A stretch of 64,000 bases of DNA from Isoetes taiwanensis (GCA_021234155.1 JAJEKV010000079.1:3506261-3570260), one strand, 5' to 3'. Positions 1 to 11,170 are shown, numbered from the stretch's first letter. A program made the numbers and translations. The notes: generated from the letters alone by a model not told the origin.

Positions 1-1408
1 CGAAATTAAGCTTTCCTTTCCATACATAGAGATTTTTTTAGAGTCCTATCATATATGGAATTCCTCAGCAGGATACATCATTCTGGCTACTGCAGCAGAA
101 TTATCATTTTGAATATGATAGAGGGCTGTCAAGGTTAGGATTTGTCCCGTTCAATTGCTCGGCTGCAACGCCATAGCTGTACTGTATATCATTGATTTGG
201 TCTGTGTGATCAATAAGGCTGAATGTTGTGATCAAAATATAAATAATATCAGCTTCAGCTACATGTAAAGACAACCAAAGTCTGGGGAAAACCGTGAGCC
301 TTTTCACCTTCTCTGATCTGTCTGTTAGGCTGCCTATTTTGTAAAAAATGTATTTCTTAATAATGCATCATGCAAACCAAATTGTAGTTTTGGATCAAGG
401 CATACATGCTCTATATGTTCCTCTGTAAACTGCGAAAATATTTGTCTTCCTCTGTAAACTACATTTAGAATGCTTTGATTTATAATAAATAAGAAGCACC
501 CTTCTAGAGGACAGAAGACTAAGGAACAGTCGTTTAATATTCCAGTTATATTTTATAAGACATAGTTGAGCTTAGATAATGTGGAACACCATAAACGTCC
601 ATCATTTGGGGCACACTTATATTTGGCAGAAGGAAGACAAAATACCATGCCTTTGTGCGACCGAATGGAGTCATAACGATCCCACATTTGCATCACAGTC
701 AAACAGGCTCAGGCCAAGTAGCTGGAATTATTTTCATGTGGGATTCAGCTTTTGTGCAACCTCATGGAGTCATATTATAGCAGAGAGAAAAATATGTGGC
801 ATGTAGCTTGTGAATGCAACAGAAGCAAATGATGTTCTAGTACCTGCATGGAAGGATACTTGCACGGATTGTATGTGCACAAAGCTCTACATACAAGTTT
901 GCTACTTGCAACAAGTCAGTAACATTACTCACTACAGTCAATAGCTGATTAAGGGTCTTACGAGGGTATTCTTGAAATGCACGCTCTGCTCCTCTCTAAT
1001 GTCCACAGCAAACCGAAGTACAAAGTTGTTGTTGCAAATACTTGGATAGTGCATAATAAACTCCGTTAGGAAAATAGGCACTCACTATGCACCAAGCTAG
1101 CAACGAATTTTTGAATCTGCACAAATGCATGGGTTAATTCGTACCTTTTGAGGTGCTAATGGTATAATATGAACAGGGTAAATGCCTCTTAATTCATTCC
1201 AGACCTAGATATGTCACAGTGGAAATAAAAACACTTTCGATTGTTGAAGATAAAAGAACAGCTTATAGTAGTCAAGGAAAGGCTAGAGGCAACCTAGATT
1301 CTATTACATTCTATAAACTCATCTACACAAAAAGAAGACCTAAAGAAGTCATTCTTTTGAAATATTTCATCCCAGTGACCTTTAGATGCAGGCCATGTGC
1401 TTACCTCT
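1..1408. other. AT-rich sequence with no gene seen
   Basis: I see no coding, RNA or mobile-element signature here. Short open frames occur on both strands but none has a recognisable domain or splice context. The composition is AT-rich, like most of the intergenic DNA in the window. Confidence 0.5.
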
Positions 1409-2020
1409 GAGCATGAAGTCTTCAATCTTTGAACTGTGCATTACATTAGAACTCCAGCACAAAATGCAAATGCAAGGCAAATGCAAGTGCGAAAGGGGAG
1501 CATAGCAGGAAGTATTGAATAACAACCTAAATCCCATGCAAATTTGCAGGACGTCCTGATGTCTGTGCATGTAAGAGACTTCTTAAGGTTATTATCAAGG
1601 TGTATCTAAATCCTGTTGACTTGAATTGGTTTAATTCTCAATGTTAGTGGTATTATGCACATGAGAATAGTTACAATACAATAGAACTTTAGCTGTTAGG
1701 ATGCTGCACATGAGAATAGTTACTAGAAACGTTCTCATCACCAAGATTAGATCAGAAAGAGCATATTTGCACATGTTCTTGGTATCTACATTGTGATTTT
1801 GAGGTTTGAATCGCCAGAAACTTTTATTAGCACTATGTTAGCCACTTGCAGATTCTAAATCCCAGATTCTGTTTGTGCACCAAAAAGAATGAAGGCCACT
1901 CTTGCCTGTAATGCCTCTATCTTTGGGGCCACCGCTGAGCATGAAGTCTTCAATATTTGAACTGAGCATTACATTAAAACTTCAGCCCAAAAAGCAAATG
2001 CAAGTGTGAAAGGGGAGCAT
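1409..2020 (+). repeat. Local direct duplication of about 90 bp
   Basis: Positions 1409-1502 and about 1929-2020 carry the same sequence with scattered differences. Both start near GAGCATGAAGTCTTCAAT and both end in GAAAGGGGAGCAT. They lie in the same orientation about 520 bp apart. The first copy has a small internal repeat of GCAAATGCAAG. The 400 bp between them hold nothing recognisable. This is a diverged local duplication of unknown origin. Confidence 0.75.
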
Positions 2021-2275
2021 CCCCATTCATAAGATTACTGACTTACCTTCTCAATGAAGAACTTGGCACATCCGGTTGCATGAATGATTGCATGCAGTAG
2101 TAAGAACAGAGACATATATTACATAATAATTAAGTTATGCACCAGTTGCAAACAATCTAATGCAATGCACATCTTTCTAAGCTTGGACAAGGCAATACAA
2201 CTATTGATGTATATTACAGTTTCAGTCACCACATCTCAAGGTTAACAAATATATCCATCTTCCTGTTCTCACAAC

Positions 2276-2765
2276 ATGTGCTACAACAGCGGCTGCAAAC
2301 TTATTGATAATGGACTTGAAACTGTCTTTGTCAGGAACACTGTAATTTATATGTATATGGAGTGTGCAAGTCTAGAGGAGGCATGTAATGAGTTTCAAAA
2401 TTTGTCAAATAGAAAATTGGTGACATGGAGTGCCATATTTGGCATATATGTGCAAAGTAGGAAAGGCTTCCCTGCTTTAATGAGTTTGGCATGATGCAAC
2501 AAGAGGGCATACGTCTAAACAAGACTATATTTTTGAGCTCGTTGAAGGCATGCACAAATGTAGATGAGCCAAGAATGGGAACAGTTATCCATGATTAGAT
2601 TATTACAAAGAGCTGCATAATTGACACAATTATAGGATCTTGCAGTATTGCAGAACATGGAGAAGGGCATCATGCCATCTATTTTTTTTCTAAAGATGCG
2701 AGAAGAGGGCATACAACCAGTATTGATTACATTTTTGAACATTTTGAAAGCAACACTTAGCACCT
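2276..2765 (+). pseudogene. Pentatricopeptide repeat (PPR) protein remnant
   Basis: The translation from 2276 reads like the PLS-type PPR repeats of plant organelle RNA-editing and processing factors. It has a GLE..VFVRNTVIYMY segment, then SLEEACNEFQNL and RKLVTWSAIFGIYVQ, the usual succession of an L/S repeat pair. After a frameshift near 2490 the next repeat continues (MMQQEGIRLNKTIFLSSLKACTN), with a TAG stop in the following segment near 2594. A further piece near 2690-2760 reads KMREEGIQPVLITFLNILKA. Only about 2-3 repeats of a protein that normally has ten or more survive, with no start, no DYW tail and at least one stop and one frameshift. It is a decayed fragment. Fern, lycophyte and moss genomes carry very large PPR families, which fits the window. 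Confidence 0.8.
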
Positions 2766-4063
2766 GATTCTCAACTAACCGGAGTCCTACACAAAGCTAT
2801 GAATTCTTGGTTACTGTAGTGTTGCTATGCTAGATTAGAACCAATGAATGCATGAATATACTGGACTACGGAGGAACAAGTATATGGACTCTGGAGAAAC
2901 AAGTCTAGATAAGAAGAGAAGAGATTTATGAAAGTTTAAGTTGACCAGACAAATCTTCAGAATTGAAGCTGATTGAAAGATATCTGTGTATTTCTAGTTG
3001 CCATAGATTGTTGCAGGTCATTTCTAATCATTCTTTCTATTAAAATTGGGAAAGCAAGTTCTCACGCTATTAACATCAATGCAAATAGAAAGTAAAGGGA
3101 ATGAAGAGGTATAGCACCATTGCCATTGAAGTACCTACAATGGTTGCAACTGTTAAAAAGATGAGACATTAACAGTGCCACAAGTCCAGAGAAGTGAATC
3201 ATATTACTAAATTATCAAATTTACTTTCTAAGTAACGTTGCCAAATTTGAGTTGTTTTTTGTGGCTAGAACTCATTACTTGGACTGGGCATCCTCTGGTT
3301 TCTAGCTATAGATACAATGCTTGTAGATAGAATGCTATTAGGTCCTTTCCTTTACATCCTATTAGGATTTGGAGCTTGGCTGCAATAACTTAGGAACCTC
3401 TTGTTTCCTTGTTAGGGATTTGGACACCTTATTCTCTTCACTTGCCATCGTTGATACCTTTGCTCTTCACGTACACACATTCAAATGACATTTTGAATCG
3501 GAGCGAGGTTTTGGAAAGGCTAATATAACAAGGATGTGTGATAGTTTCCAACAAGCAATTATCAGCCTTCCGACATGAATAAGATAAATGTTATGCTTTT
3601 GACATCAATTGGTAATGCAGCTCCTTTTCTAAGCAATCTCATTCAATAATCCAACCCTCTATAGTTTGCAAAGCCATTGATGATCAAATGCTATATACTC
3701 ATACACTAAAGCCAGGGTAATTTTGTTATTTTAGAACCTGAGCAATTGCACCAAGTTGAAGTGGTAAGTTTACGACTTACCTTCTCAATCAGGAACTTGC
3801 ACATCCGATGATGAGGAACTTGGCAGATGCGGTGGAACTAGAATCCCTCAAAAGCTTAGGAATTGGTCTGCACAACGATTTATAAATAAATGATGAGATT
3901 CCCACATCCGGTGGAACCAAAATGCCTCAAAGCTTAGAACCTGAAATCCCTCAAAGCTTAGAGCTTGGTCTGCACAACAACGGATGAAACCAACAAATTA
4001 ACGTAGCTTTTTAAAACAAAACAATAAGGAAACCTGAGCTTTCAAACTTAATTCGAATTCTCA
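2766..4063. other. Intergenic sequence with short local repeats
   Basis: No gene is visible. Between about 3775 and 3980 there are two or three imperfect direct copies of a 60-90 bp unit containing CACATCCG, GGTGGAAC, CCTCAAAGCTTAG and GGTCTGCACAAC. A shorter relative of the unit's start (ACTTACCTTCTCAAT) also occurs near 2041. The repeats are non-coding in every frame. Confidence 0.55.
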
Positions 4064-4243
4064 AAAAGGAAGCGATATTTTGAGAAATTTTCGCAAGCGT
4101 GCGCTAAAAAGGAAGAGATATTTTGAGAAATTTTCGCGGCAGGAGTTAATTTAAGGAAAAGGAAGAGATATTTTGAGTCTCAAGCATTGCGCTTCTTTCT
4201 TTTCCGGCATATCATCCATTGTTTCTTTTCCGGCATATCATCC
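4064..4243 (+). promoter_or_regulatory. Tandem repeats just upstream of the BTB gene
   Basis: Three direct copies of a 22-32 bp unit with core GGAAGAGATATTTTGAG lie at 4064-4094, 4106-4137 and 4156-4177. The first two extend into GAAATTTTCGC. They are followed by two copies of TTCTTTTCCGGCATATCATCC at 4197-4217 and 4223-4243. The block ends about 170 bp before the first in-frame ATG of the BTB gene, so it falls in the proximal promoter or 5' UTR. A regulatory role is inferred from position only. Confidence 0.5.
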
Positions 4244-4415
4244 CTTGCAGCTGAATGAAGTAAACCTTGTAAGTTCTGGTGACTCCTCCTTAGTATTTTG
4301 TTTTTATTTTCAAATCTATGTATCTTGAAAGGTTGTCACGTTGGCTTTTTCAGAAAGGGGGATTTTTGTTGTGAAGCAAAGAACAAGAATGAGATTTTTG
4401 GAAAGGAAATAAGCA

Positions 4416-5712
4416 ATGGAATCCGATTGTGAAGTTTTGGAACTAGATAGTAACAAGAAAAAAAGAGATTATAAGCATGAGACACTTTGTACCATGGCTC
4501 CTGAGACAGTTTGTACCATGGGCCCTCTTGCGCAGTGGAAGATTGAAGAATTAAAACCAAATAACTGGATGAAGTCTAGCATCTTCAAAATGGGCTCCTG
4601 GAACTGGTGAGTTAATCTGTAGTTCAAACAATACAAATATAAGTATTTCGGTTCTCTGACTTTTTTGAAATAGGCGCTTGAATGTCAGAAAGTTTCGGTG
4701 GTGTTCTCTGCTTGTTTGGATGTCGAAAGAAGAAGATCCCTCAACAAATTCTTCACCAATTGTATCTTATGTTCTCAGAGTATTGAATGGGGTGCACCGC
4801 CAAATATCAGCATCTCGAGGTTCAAATCAACTCAGATTTTTGTAGCTCAGGTTTTGAACTTCTTCTTTTGCTTCCGCAGAAGTAATGTATTCTTCATTTG
4901 CTTCTGCAGTAGTAACTTATCACAGCCCCCTGTTCGAAAATTACAACTGGGTAGTTCAGACTGGAATAGAACGACATCTTTTTATCCAGGTTGAATTTTT
5001 GGACATGAAGATCAACATCGACAAAGTAATTTTTTATTTGTGATATTATTCAGTGATTATTTGTGATTTTCTATAAAACTAACTATGGCTCTATGTTAAT
5101 TATATTATATAGGGCGGTGCTATCCTCTTCTTTTGTGGAGAAAATACCCTAGAAGGTACCCTAAAGTCACACGCGCAACTTGGTCTGGTAAATGGCCTAA
5201 ACAAAATGTATGAGGATGATCGCCATAAAGATATTACCATTGAAACCACCAATGGTGTTACAAAAACACACCTTGCAGTTTTGACATCTCGTTCCCCTGT
5301 TTTCCAAGCTATGTTTGAACATGATCTTAAAGAGAGAGAAACATGTACTATTACAATTGACGATATGACATTAGAAGAGTTAGAAGCTCTTCTAAGCTAC
5401 ATGTATGGTACCATCAAGCATGATATGTTCCAAAGGCACAGGTTTGCACTCTTACAAGCATCTCATAAGTATGATATACCTGATCTAAAGGAGGTATGTG
5501 AAGAAAGCTTTATAGAGGACATCAGTCGAGAAAATGTCGTTGAGAGGCTTCGAGATGCTTGGGTGTACCAATTGTCTCGTTTAAAGTCTGAATGTTTTAG
5601 ATATTTGTTCGAGTTTGGTAAGGTCTATGATGTTCAGATGGAGTTGTACCATGTCTTAGAGAAGGATCTTATAATTGAGATGTTCCAGGAGAGGGTGAAC
5701 ACCTTGAGATGA
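4416..5712 (+). CDS. MATH/TRAF-like plus BTB/POZ protein, four exons
   Basis: BTB/POZ proteins of this kind act as substrate adaptors for Cullin-3 ubiquitin ligases. The layout matches Arabidopsis At1g21780 (about 326 aa). My model is exons 4416-4606, 4674-4819, 4910-5025 and 5113-5712, giving 350 aa with all junction phases consistent. Donors are GTGAGT, GTTCAA (weak) and GTAATT, and acceptors are TAG, CAG and TAG. Residues about 35-150 form the N-terminal MATH-like part (LAQWKIE, VLRVLNG, IQVEFLDMKI). Residues about 183-290 form the BTB fold (HKDITIET, HLAVLTSRSPVFQAMFEHDL, LEALLSYMYG). A BACK-like helical tail runs to the stop (KYDIPDLKEVCEESF, YLFEFGKVYDV). An in-frame TAA lies two codons before the chosen ATG; a second ATG at 4494 is possible. 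The exon 2/3 junction is the least certain part. No internal stop or frameshift is seen, so it looks functional. Confidence 0.85.
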
Positions 5713-5791
5713 GTTAAAAAATGTACCATGTCTTAGACAAGGACCTTATAATTGAGATGTTCCATAAGGGGTTGAACACCTTGAGATGAGT
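5645..5791 (+). repeat. Tandem duplication of the BTB gene 3' end
   Basis: The last ~70 coding bases and stop of the BTB gene (5645-5716) are repeated directly at 5722-5791, an offset of 77 bp. Both copies run from TGTACCATGTCTTAGA to ACCTTGAGATGAGT. The second copy has several substitutions, lies outside the reading frame of the gene, and is followed by a run of about 16 A. It falls in the 3' UTR. Confidence 0.9.
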
Positions 5792-6600
5792 AAAAAAAAA
5801 AAAAAAAATCACAAGATGAATTGGTGTTGAATTGATTTTTATCATGCATAGAGACTTAATGGCTTATCGGACCAGAACAAAGAAAGAACAGCTAGCCTAT
5901 TACTATCCAGGATTATTGGAGTGTTTGAAAACGATTCTCTAAGTATTGCTAGAATCTAAAGTTCATCCATTTGATGCCGACTAAATGAAGCATTCTAGAA
6001 TTTTTTGTTATCATGTAGCATTAAGACTTTTATTTTTGGATTTAAGTGAAATAATGAGCAGAGTATTTTAAATTTCAAGTTAAATAGAAATCAACTTGAG
6101 CAGACTATTTTCAAAGTGCTATACTCAAAGTGCTATACTCGAAGATCACAAATACTATTTTCAAAGTGTTAACTGATTAATAAATCATTATGTCTGTATC
6201 ACAAATAATGTATTTACCAATTGTGAATGAAATGCGCAAGGTTGGATATTTCTATTGCAACAGAGTGACATGTAACCAAGTATGATATTGTTGCCATGAC
6301 ATAGTTGAATGATATTGTAATACATAGTTTTGGACTGCAACAACTGATGGATGATGGAAGATTCTCTATGTTTCTCCATTGAAGTTTCTCTATTATAATT
6401 GAACTTGGCAAAAGACAACTTCTTTGTCAGATGATATTTAAGATTAATAATTAAGGATTGTTGCATATCGTATCAAATTATCACGGAGTTATACAACTAT
6501 GGCCATTTTATTGATAAATATATAGAGTAGTTGCTTTGATTGGTGTACTATTTGCAGTCACTTCTTGATTTGATTGGTGTACTATCTGCAGCAGTCGAGA
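5792..6600. other. AT-rich intergenic sequence
   Basis: Nothing recognisable was found. A short duplication (CAAAGTGCTATACTC) occurs near 6113-6140, and GATTGGTGTACTAT is repeated near 6539 and 6572. Confidence 0.5.
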
Positions 6601-6602
6601 TC

Positions 6603-6750
6603 GTGTATTTTTGGGTTGCCCATAGGGGGCAAACCCTCGTTTATGTGGGTTTTCGGCATATTCTAAGCATATGATGGAATATGCCTAAAATATGCCGAAA
6701 ACTACTCCAAACCTGTTGTTGGCTGTAAACTGGCGGCAAGGTAGTTGAGT
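6603..6750 (+). repeat. Dispersed repeat family R, copy 1 (partial)
   Basis: This starts with TTTTGGGTTGCCC and a short hairpin (GGGTTGCCC..GGGGGCAAACCC). It continues with CCCTCGT..ATGTGGGTTT, several ATATGC/GCATAT motifs, ACTACTCCAAAC and TGGCTGTAAACTGGCGG. The same sequence is found at 46183-46395 and 52665-52870 in the same orientation. This copy loses similarity after about 6750. No coding potential is seen. It could be a non-autonomous element. Confidence 0.8.
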
Positions 6751-6845
6751 ACTTAGAAATCCGTACCTTAAAAATCCGTATGCAAAGATTTTTTAAAGGT
6801 TTTTTTAAAAAATATAAAAAACAAATTTTAGAATACAAATTTTAT

Positions 6846-6990
6846 AGATAGATAGATAGATAGATAGTATTTTTACGTCATGCCACATTGGCAGCATCCA
6901 TGAGGACATATGACGGACCCCCAGAGACTTGAACACAAGATCCCTTAATTGCTAACCCAATGGACTAGCCACTAAACCGAACAAGAAATT
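6846..6990 (-). mobile_element. tRNA-headed SINE, copy 1
   Basis: On the minus strand the element begins with a tRNA-like Pol III head: an A-box-like TTTAGTGGCTAGTCC and a B-box-like TGTTCAAGTC 30-40 bp later. The body contains GGGGGTCCGTCATAT and GGATGCTGCCAATGTGGCATGACG, and the tail is an (ATCT)n tract. The order and the 3' GGATGCTA..GTGGCGTGACG block resemble the Au-type SINEs of plants. Related copies lie at 29459-29641 and 36126-36275. Confidence 0.75.
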
Positions 6991-7009
6991 ACAATATAGC
7001 CATTACAAT

Positions 7010-7195
7010 ATGAAATTCTACCTGTACCTAAATTCTAAACCTGTAATCCTAAATTCTCAACATTCTAACCCTAAACCTAAGTGTACACAATGTAAGCCTA
7101 AACATTCTAACCCTAAATCTAAACATTCTAACCCCTGTAATGTAAACCTTAATTCTAAACATTCAAACCCTAAACCTAAATGTGCACAAAAAAAT
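7010..7195 (+). repeat. Telomere-like CCTAAA-rich minisatellite
   Basis: About 185 bp consist of imperfect units such as AACATTCTAACCCTAAA and AATTCTAAACCTGTAA. The recurring core ACCCTAAA matches the plant telomere repeat CCCTAAA, interspersed with ATTC. A run of about 21 T follows at 7206-7226. This is a degenerate interstitial telomere-like tract or a minisatellite that resembles one. Confidence 0.65.
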
Positions 7196-7226
7196 TAGGG
7201 GCAATTTTTTTTTTTTTTTTTTTTTG

Positions 7227-8289
7227 CTATCCCATTCCATAAAAATCTTTTAGAGTACGTACGGATTTTTATAGAAGATTTTTATGAATAAAAAACGCGT
7301 TTTTTAACCACCTTGACTGGCGGTCGCCATTGTTAGGGGGCTGCCGCTGTGCAAACCTGCTAACCGGCTGTGCCATTTCTACTGAATCCGAGAGCAGAGC
7401 CCTTTGTAAGAGGCTGGAAGCCACCATTTTTGGCGATTCAAAATGCTTTTTCGAGATAGCATACCCAGGCAATCTCATCCGTCTATATTGAATGTGATTC
7501 AGCATGCAAAGTGGTACGCAAGCAACTTCATAATATAAGCTATGTGAAGCATCTTTTGCTTAAGCTTTCTATGGAAGCTCTGCATTTGCTATGGTTTAAG
7601 CCTCGTTGATCTATGAATGGCAAGACTGTACTATAGTCATCCAATCAGATTAGGCTTCGTGAGAAAGGACTTTAGAGCAAAGATGCTACAAGTAGCAAGT
7701 ATTTATACAAATAAGAGAAGGAATGAGAAAATTTTCCACCAGCTATGCTGAAATGGTCATATTTAAATTGCAAAGAAGATTGAATTCAAGAATTTAAGAC
7801 AGTATGGAAATTTATCTATATGTGTGTACAATGGTATGTGTTGGATAATTCCTAGGTACTTGAAGAAAATACATGTTGGCGTAGCTGTATCAACCAAGGA
7901 ATGCTTTTCGATGCTTCCATATTAAAGTGCTTAAATCATGCCAGGTATGTAACAACTGCCATATTTAGATTGTTAAACTTAAAAATGACATGAAGACAAC
8001 TAAGAAGAAAAAGATGCAGCACTGAAATTCTTGAAATTCTCATTATGTGATGCAGCACTGAGCAGAGAGAGAACATTGGTTACAATAATAATGAGTATGG
8101 TTTTTTTCCAACCTGATATCTCTATTGCACTGCTCTCCCTACAAATCAAATATAAATTAGCTACTCTGATAGAAACTAGATCCTGTAAATTTCCAGTTCC
8201 CACATTTTAAGTGCTTCTTTCTAATTTTAAGTGCTTCTGAAATATTATTTATTCATTCCCAGGCAATCAAGGAGAACAAAAATAGTATC
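7227..8289. other. Intergenic sequence without a gene
   Basis: No gene is seen. Short pieces near 7310-7375 (GGCGGTCGCCATTG, GCTAACCGGCTGTGCC) resemble the 3' part of family R but are too short to call. The rest is AT-rich and unassigned. Confidence 0.4.
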
Positions 8290-9460
8290 CTAGAGAATAT
8301 TTGGTAATAGCTTCCAAGTTAGACATCCAAGTCTTCTTAATTTGTCATTCCCAAGGCTTGTCCCTATTTTCATCTCATCACCACATGATCTTCGGTGCAA
8401 GTAGAAACATGAAGCAGATATGTCTGCCTGCTGTATGCAGTTTTTTGTCCCATATGAGTTTGTTCTAAAAGTGTGCTGGATGGGAAGTAGTACCTTATAA
8501 TGAGCAAAGGCATTGTATTCTCTCCTCTTGGCAAGTACTTTGACCCATGCAAGGAATTGCTTGAACCTGGGGGTTGGCAAACTAAGAAATTCCTGGTTTG
8601 CATAAAATCGGAGGCCAGAGTCTCCAACTGCTCCCTGATGTCGGTTCTGCAGGGCATTCAACTTTGATGGCATCACTATTTTGTGGTATGATTACTTGCC
8701 CATATGCAAGCATGCCAAGTGTGATACACATAACGATGTCTGAAGGATAATATTTGCCCCCAACACGAGCCACAAGCTTGGCAAATGATGGTGATGTTTC
8801 TGAAGCCTTAAAGTTTTCCAAGGATACCTTCTTACAGTCAAATACTTTGGCAGCCTAGTCAATTCCCATACTTTGCCTTAAGAGATGTCGACATAGAGAA
8901 AGCTCAAGACCTGCAGCAAGCATGAGGGCAAGTTAGTTTAAACAAGATCCTGAATTGGGTTGTATTAAATAACGAGCAAGTACAACTGTCACATAGAACC
9001 TCTTTTGATTCTCCAGAATTAGAACTGCTTTCTGCAGGCTGTGAGTTTTCTGTCATCTCCACTTTCATAGATTGGGACAAGAGATTTCTGAAAGTATTTT
9101 CAGTAGTATTGACATTCCATATTCCGCCTATGCCGACCTCTGTTCCTTAAAGACCCTTTTCAATGCAACAGGGCTTAGGGTACTGGACTCCAAATACTTG
9201 CAATTGTTGGACAATGGATTTCATAGCTGCTAGACTTTGGCAACCTGTGAAGAACCGGAGGTGCTCCAGCACTGACACACCAGACTGGACTTTTCCTTCG
9301 ATTATAGCCTCAGCTACTCTACAATATCCTTCCTCGAGATGTTTTTCCCCTTTTTGCGATATGACCAGTTTTGTCAATGTTTATCTGGAAAACACAAGCT
9401 CTTATTGTAGGCATGAAGAGCACAAGCTTTCTGAGCTTTCTCAAGTGTTACTAAGATAGG
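8290..9460 (-). pseudogene. Unidentified decayed coding region
   Basis: Three stretches on the minus strand look protein-coding in composition and spacing but I do not recognise the family. The first (about 9460-9147) reads GYCRVAEAIIEGKVQSGV and VLEHLRFFTGCQSLAAMK, with a frameshift or stop near 9375. The second (about 8910-8690) contains LVARVGGKYYPSDIVMCITL. The third (about 8610-8495) contains FLSLPTPRFKQFLAWVKVL and ends in YNAFAHYK directly before a good donor (AAG/GTACTACT), which suggests retained exon-intron structure. Frames change between the pieces and stops interrupt them. The most likely reading is a decayed multi-exon host gene; a captured gene fragment is an alternative. Confidence 0.4.
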
Positions 9461-10671
9461 CTGCATAGTACGTCAGACCTGACTTTATAAGGTAATCAAA
9501 GGATGTTTCTCTAGGACCAGCAAGATGCTACAATTCTTCAAATTTGGTTTATTATGAAGCAGCAACATGCATACTGAAATATCTAGCTTCATAGTGGTTA
9601 ACGTTGCTTGGAGCAGTTATTCACAAGGCAGAGATACCCTATTCTAAATATGCCCTTTTGTTTTCCATTTCACAGGTTCCATATGCTGCAAGCAGGTGCA
9701 TCTTAGCTAGAGGACTTACAGTACTATTATTTCTCTTCAACAAGGCAGTTGTATGGAATCAAATGCCTGCTCTCTTGCAGAGTTTATAGCTACAACAGAT
9801 GCAAATTATGACAAGGAAGTTTTCATAAGCCTCAATTTTGAAGGTATATGTAGCATATGAAATGATCTTGAACGTTTTGCCTCCTGTATCTGTGTATATA
9901 TCAGTCCTAAAATGTTTGTATTAGGGGTCTGGCTTCATTATTCTTTTGAAGGAATGATTGCTCATTGTAATTATGTGATAGAGTTAGAGGTAGCCACCAT
10001 TTATACCATTTGATTGGTTTCAGCATAGGAACTTCCTGACTATACATGCATTAGGGTGGACGAGAGAGAAAGGCTCAATGGCTTCTAAATGTTCCTTGGA
10101 TTATAAGGATATCAGGAAATCTAGTGAAGGCATTCAAAGTCAGATCTTTTACATTTCCTGATTGTACATGCCTACTTCTTTATGATTAGGGTGGAGAGAG
10201 AAGGTTATCCTTGATTTCCTCATCAAAGGATCTAATTCATTAACACTTTTCTGGCTCTTGCCCTTCAAGCTTTTTAAGTGTTAGAAAATTGATTATTTGC
10301 AATTAGGCCAAATTGCTCTGCAAACAGGAAATATTCAGTCAAATGGAAAAGATTTTCTTGCTCGGTTGATTAAGGTGTAGGACATTGTGCGCTAGACAGC
10401 TCTACTTTAAGTCTTTCTTGATCCCTTTTTCTTTTATGGATTTCATCATTTATCAAAAGGCTAGAGTAAAATTGTTGTAATAAAGATACTGTTTGACAGG
10501 CTTGCAGAATTGTGCAGTGGTTTTATCTGCTCCCATTCAATCCATTGACCATATTTGGATTTTCGAATATTTCCAGCGCTTTAACTTGACAAATTGGTTG
10601 ATATATTTGGAGGATTTTCGAAGCTATATGGTGCAATTTTTGGAAGCCAATGCATAGAACCCTTGTATAGG
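9461..10671. other. Intergenic sequence without a recognised gene
   Basis: No domain or element could be assigned. A diverged pair of similar stretches (TTCCTGA.TATACATGC.. and TTAGGGTGGA.GAGAGAAGG) occurs near 10033-10070 and 10156-10205. Confidence 0.4.
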
Positions 10672-11170
10672 GGCACAGATGATGTTAATAAAAAACTTGA
10701 ACACAGCTATTGGATTAGTCAATGAGGCAAGGGGAGTAGTGGTGGGTTTTTTTTTTTCAGATCAGTGGCATGTTCCACCTGAACATTCACCTTCTAGTTA
10801 TGAGAGAGTTTGGCCTATTGTATGTTTTGCATGTGATTAGAGAGTTGTATTCGCTCAGAGTTGGATTGTCATGGAAGGTGAGACACAAATTGCAAAAAGG
10901 ACACAGGTACCACTTATCCTCCATGGGCTTTAACAGTCCACAAATGCCATGATATGACATTGGATAAGGTAGAAACTGATCTTTTTAGAGCGTTCGAATA
11001 TGGGATGGTTTATGTTGTTCTATCTAGAGTGCAGACACTTGAAGGACTGAGGCTCTTAGGTTTTAACCCACCAAAAGTCAGAACCCATCCAAAGTTCTTG
11101 TCATTTTACAAAGAGCTCTCTTGTAGTCAAGATTGCAGCCATAAGCCATATGTCTGTGTCGAAGGCTGAC
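10672..11170 (+). pseudogene. PIF1-type DNA helicase C-terminal remnant
   Basis: In one frame, 10680-10923 reads MLIKNLNTAIGLVNEARGVV, then VWPIVCFACD with a TAG stop near 10845, then WIVMEGETQIAKRTQVPLIL. After a one-base shift near 10924 it continues WALTVHKCHDMTLDKVETDL..FEYGMVYVVLSRVQTLEGLRLLGFNPPKV. This is the C-terminal half of superfamily-1B PIF1 helicases, including motif V-like VHKC..MTLD and motif VI VYVVLSRV. The N-terminal Walker motifs are absent. One stop, one frameshift and a Q-to-H change next to the conserved KCQG show that it is dead. PIF1 domains also occur in Helitrons, but no Rep domain or Helitron end was seen, so host-gene origin is equally possible. Confidence 0.85.
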
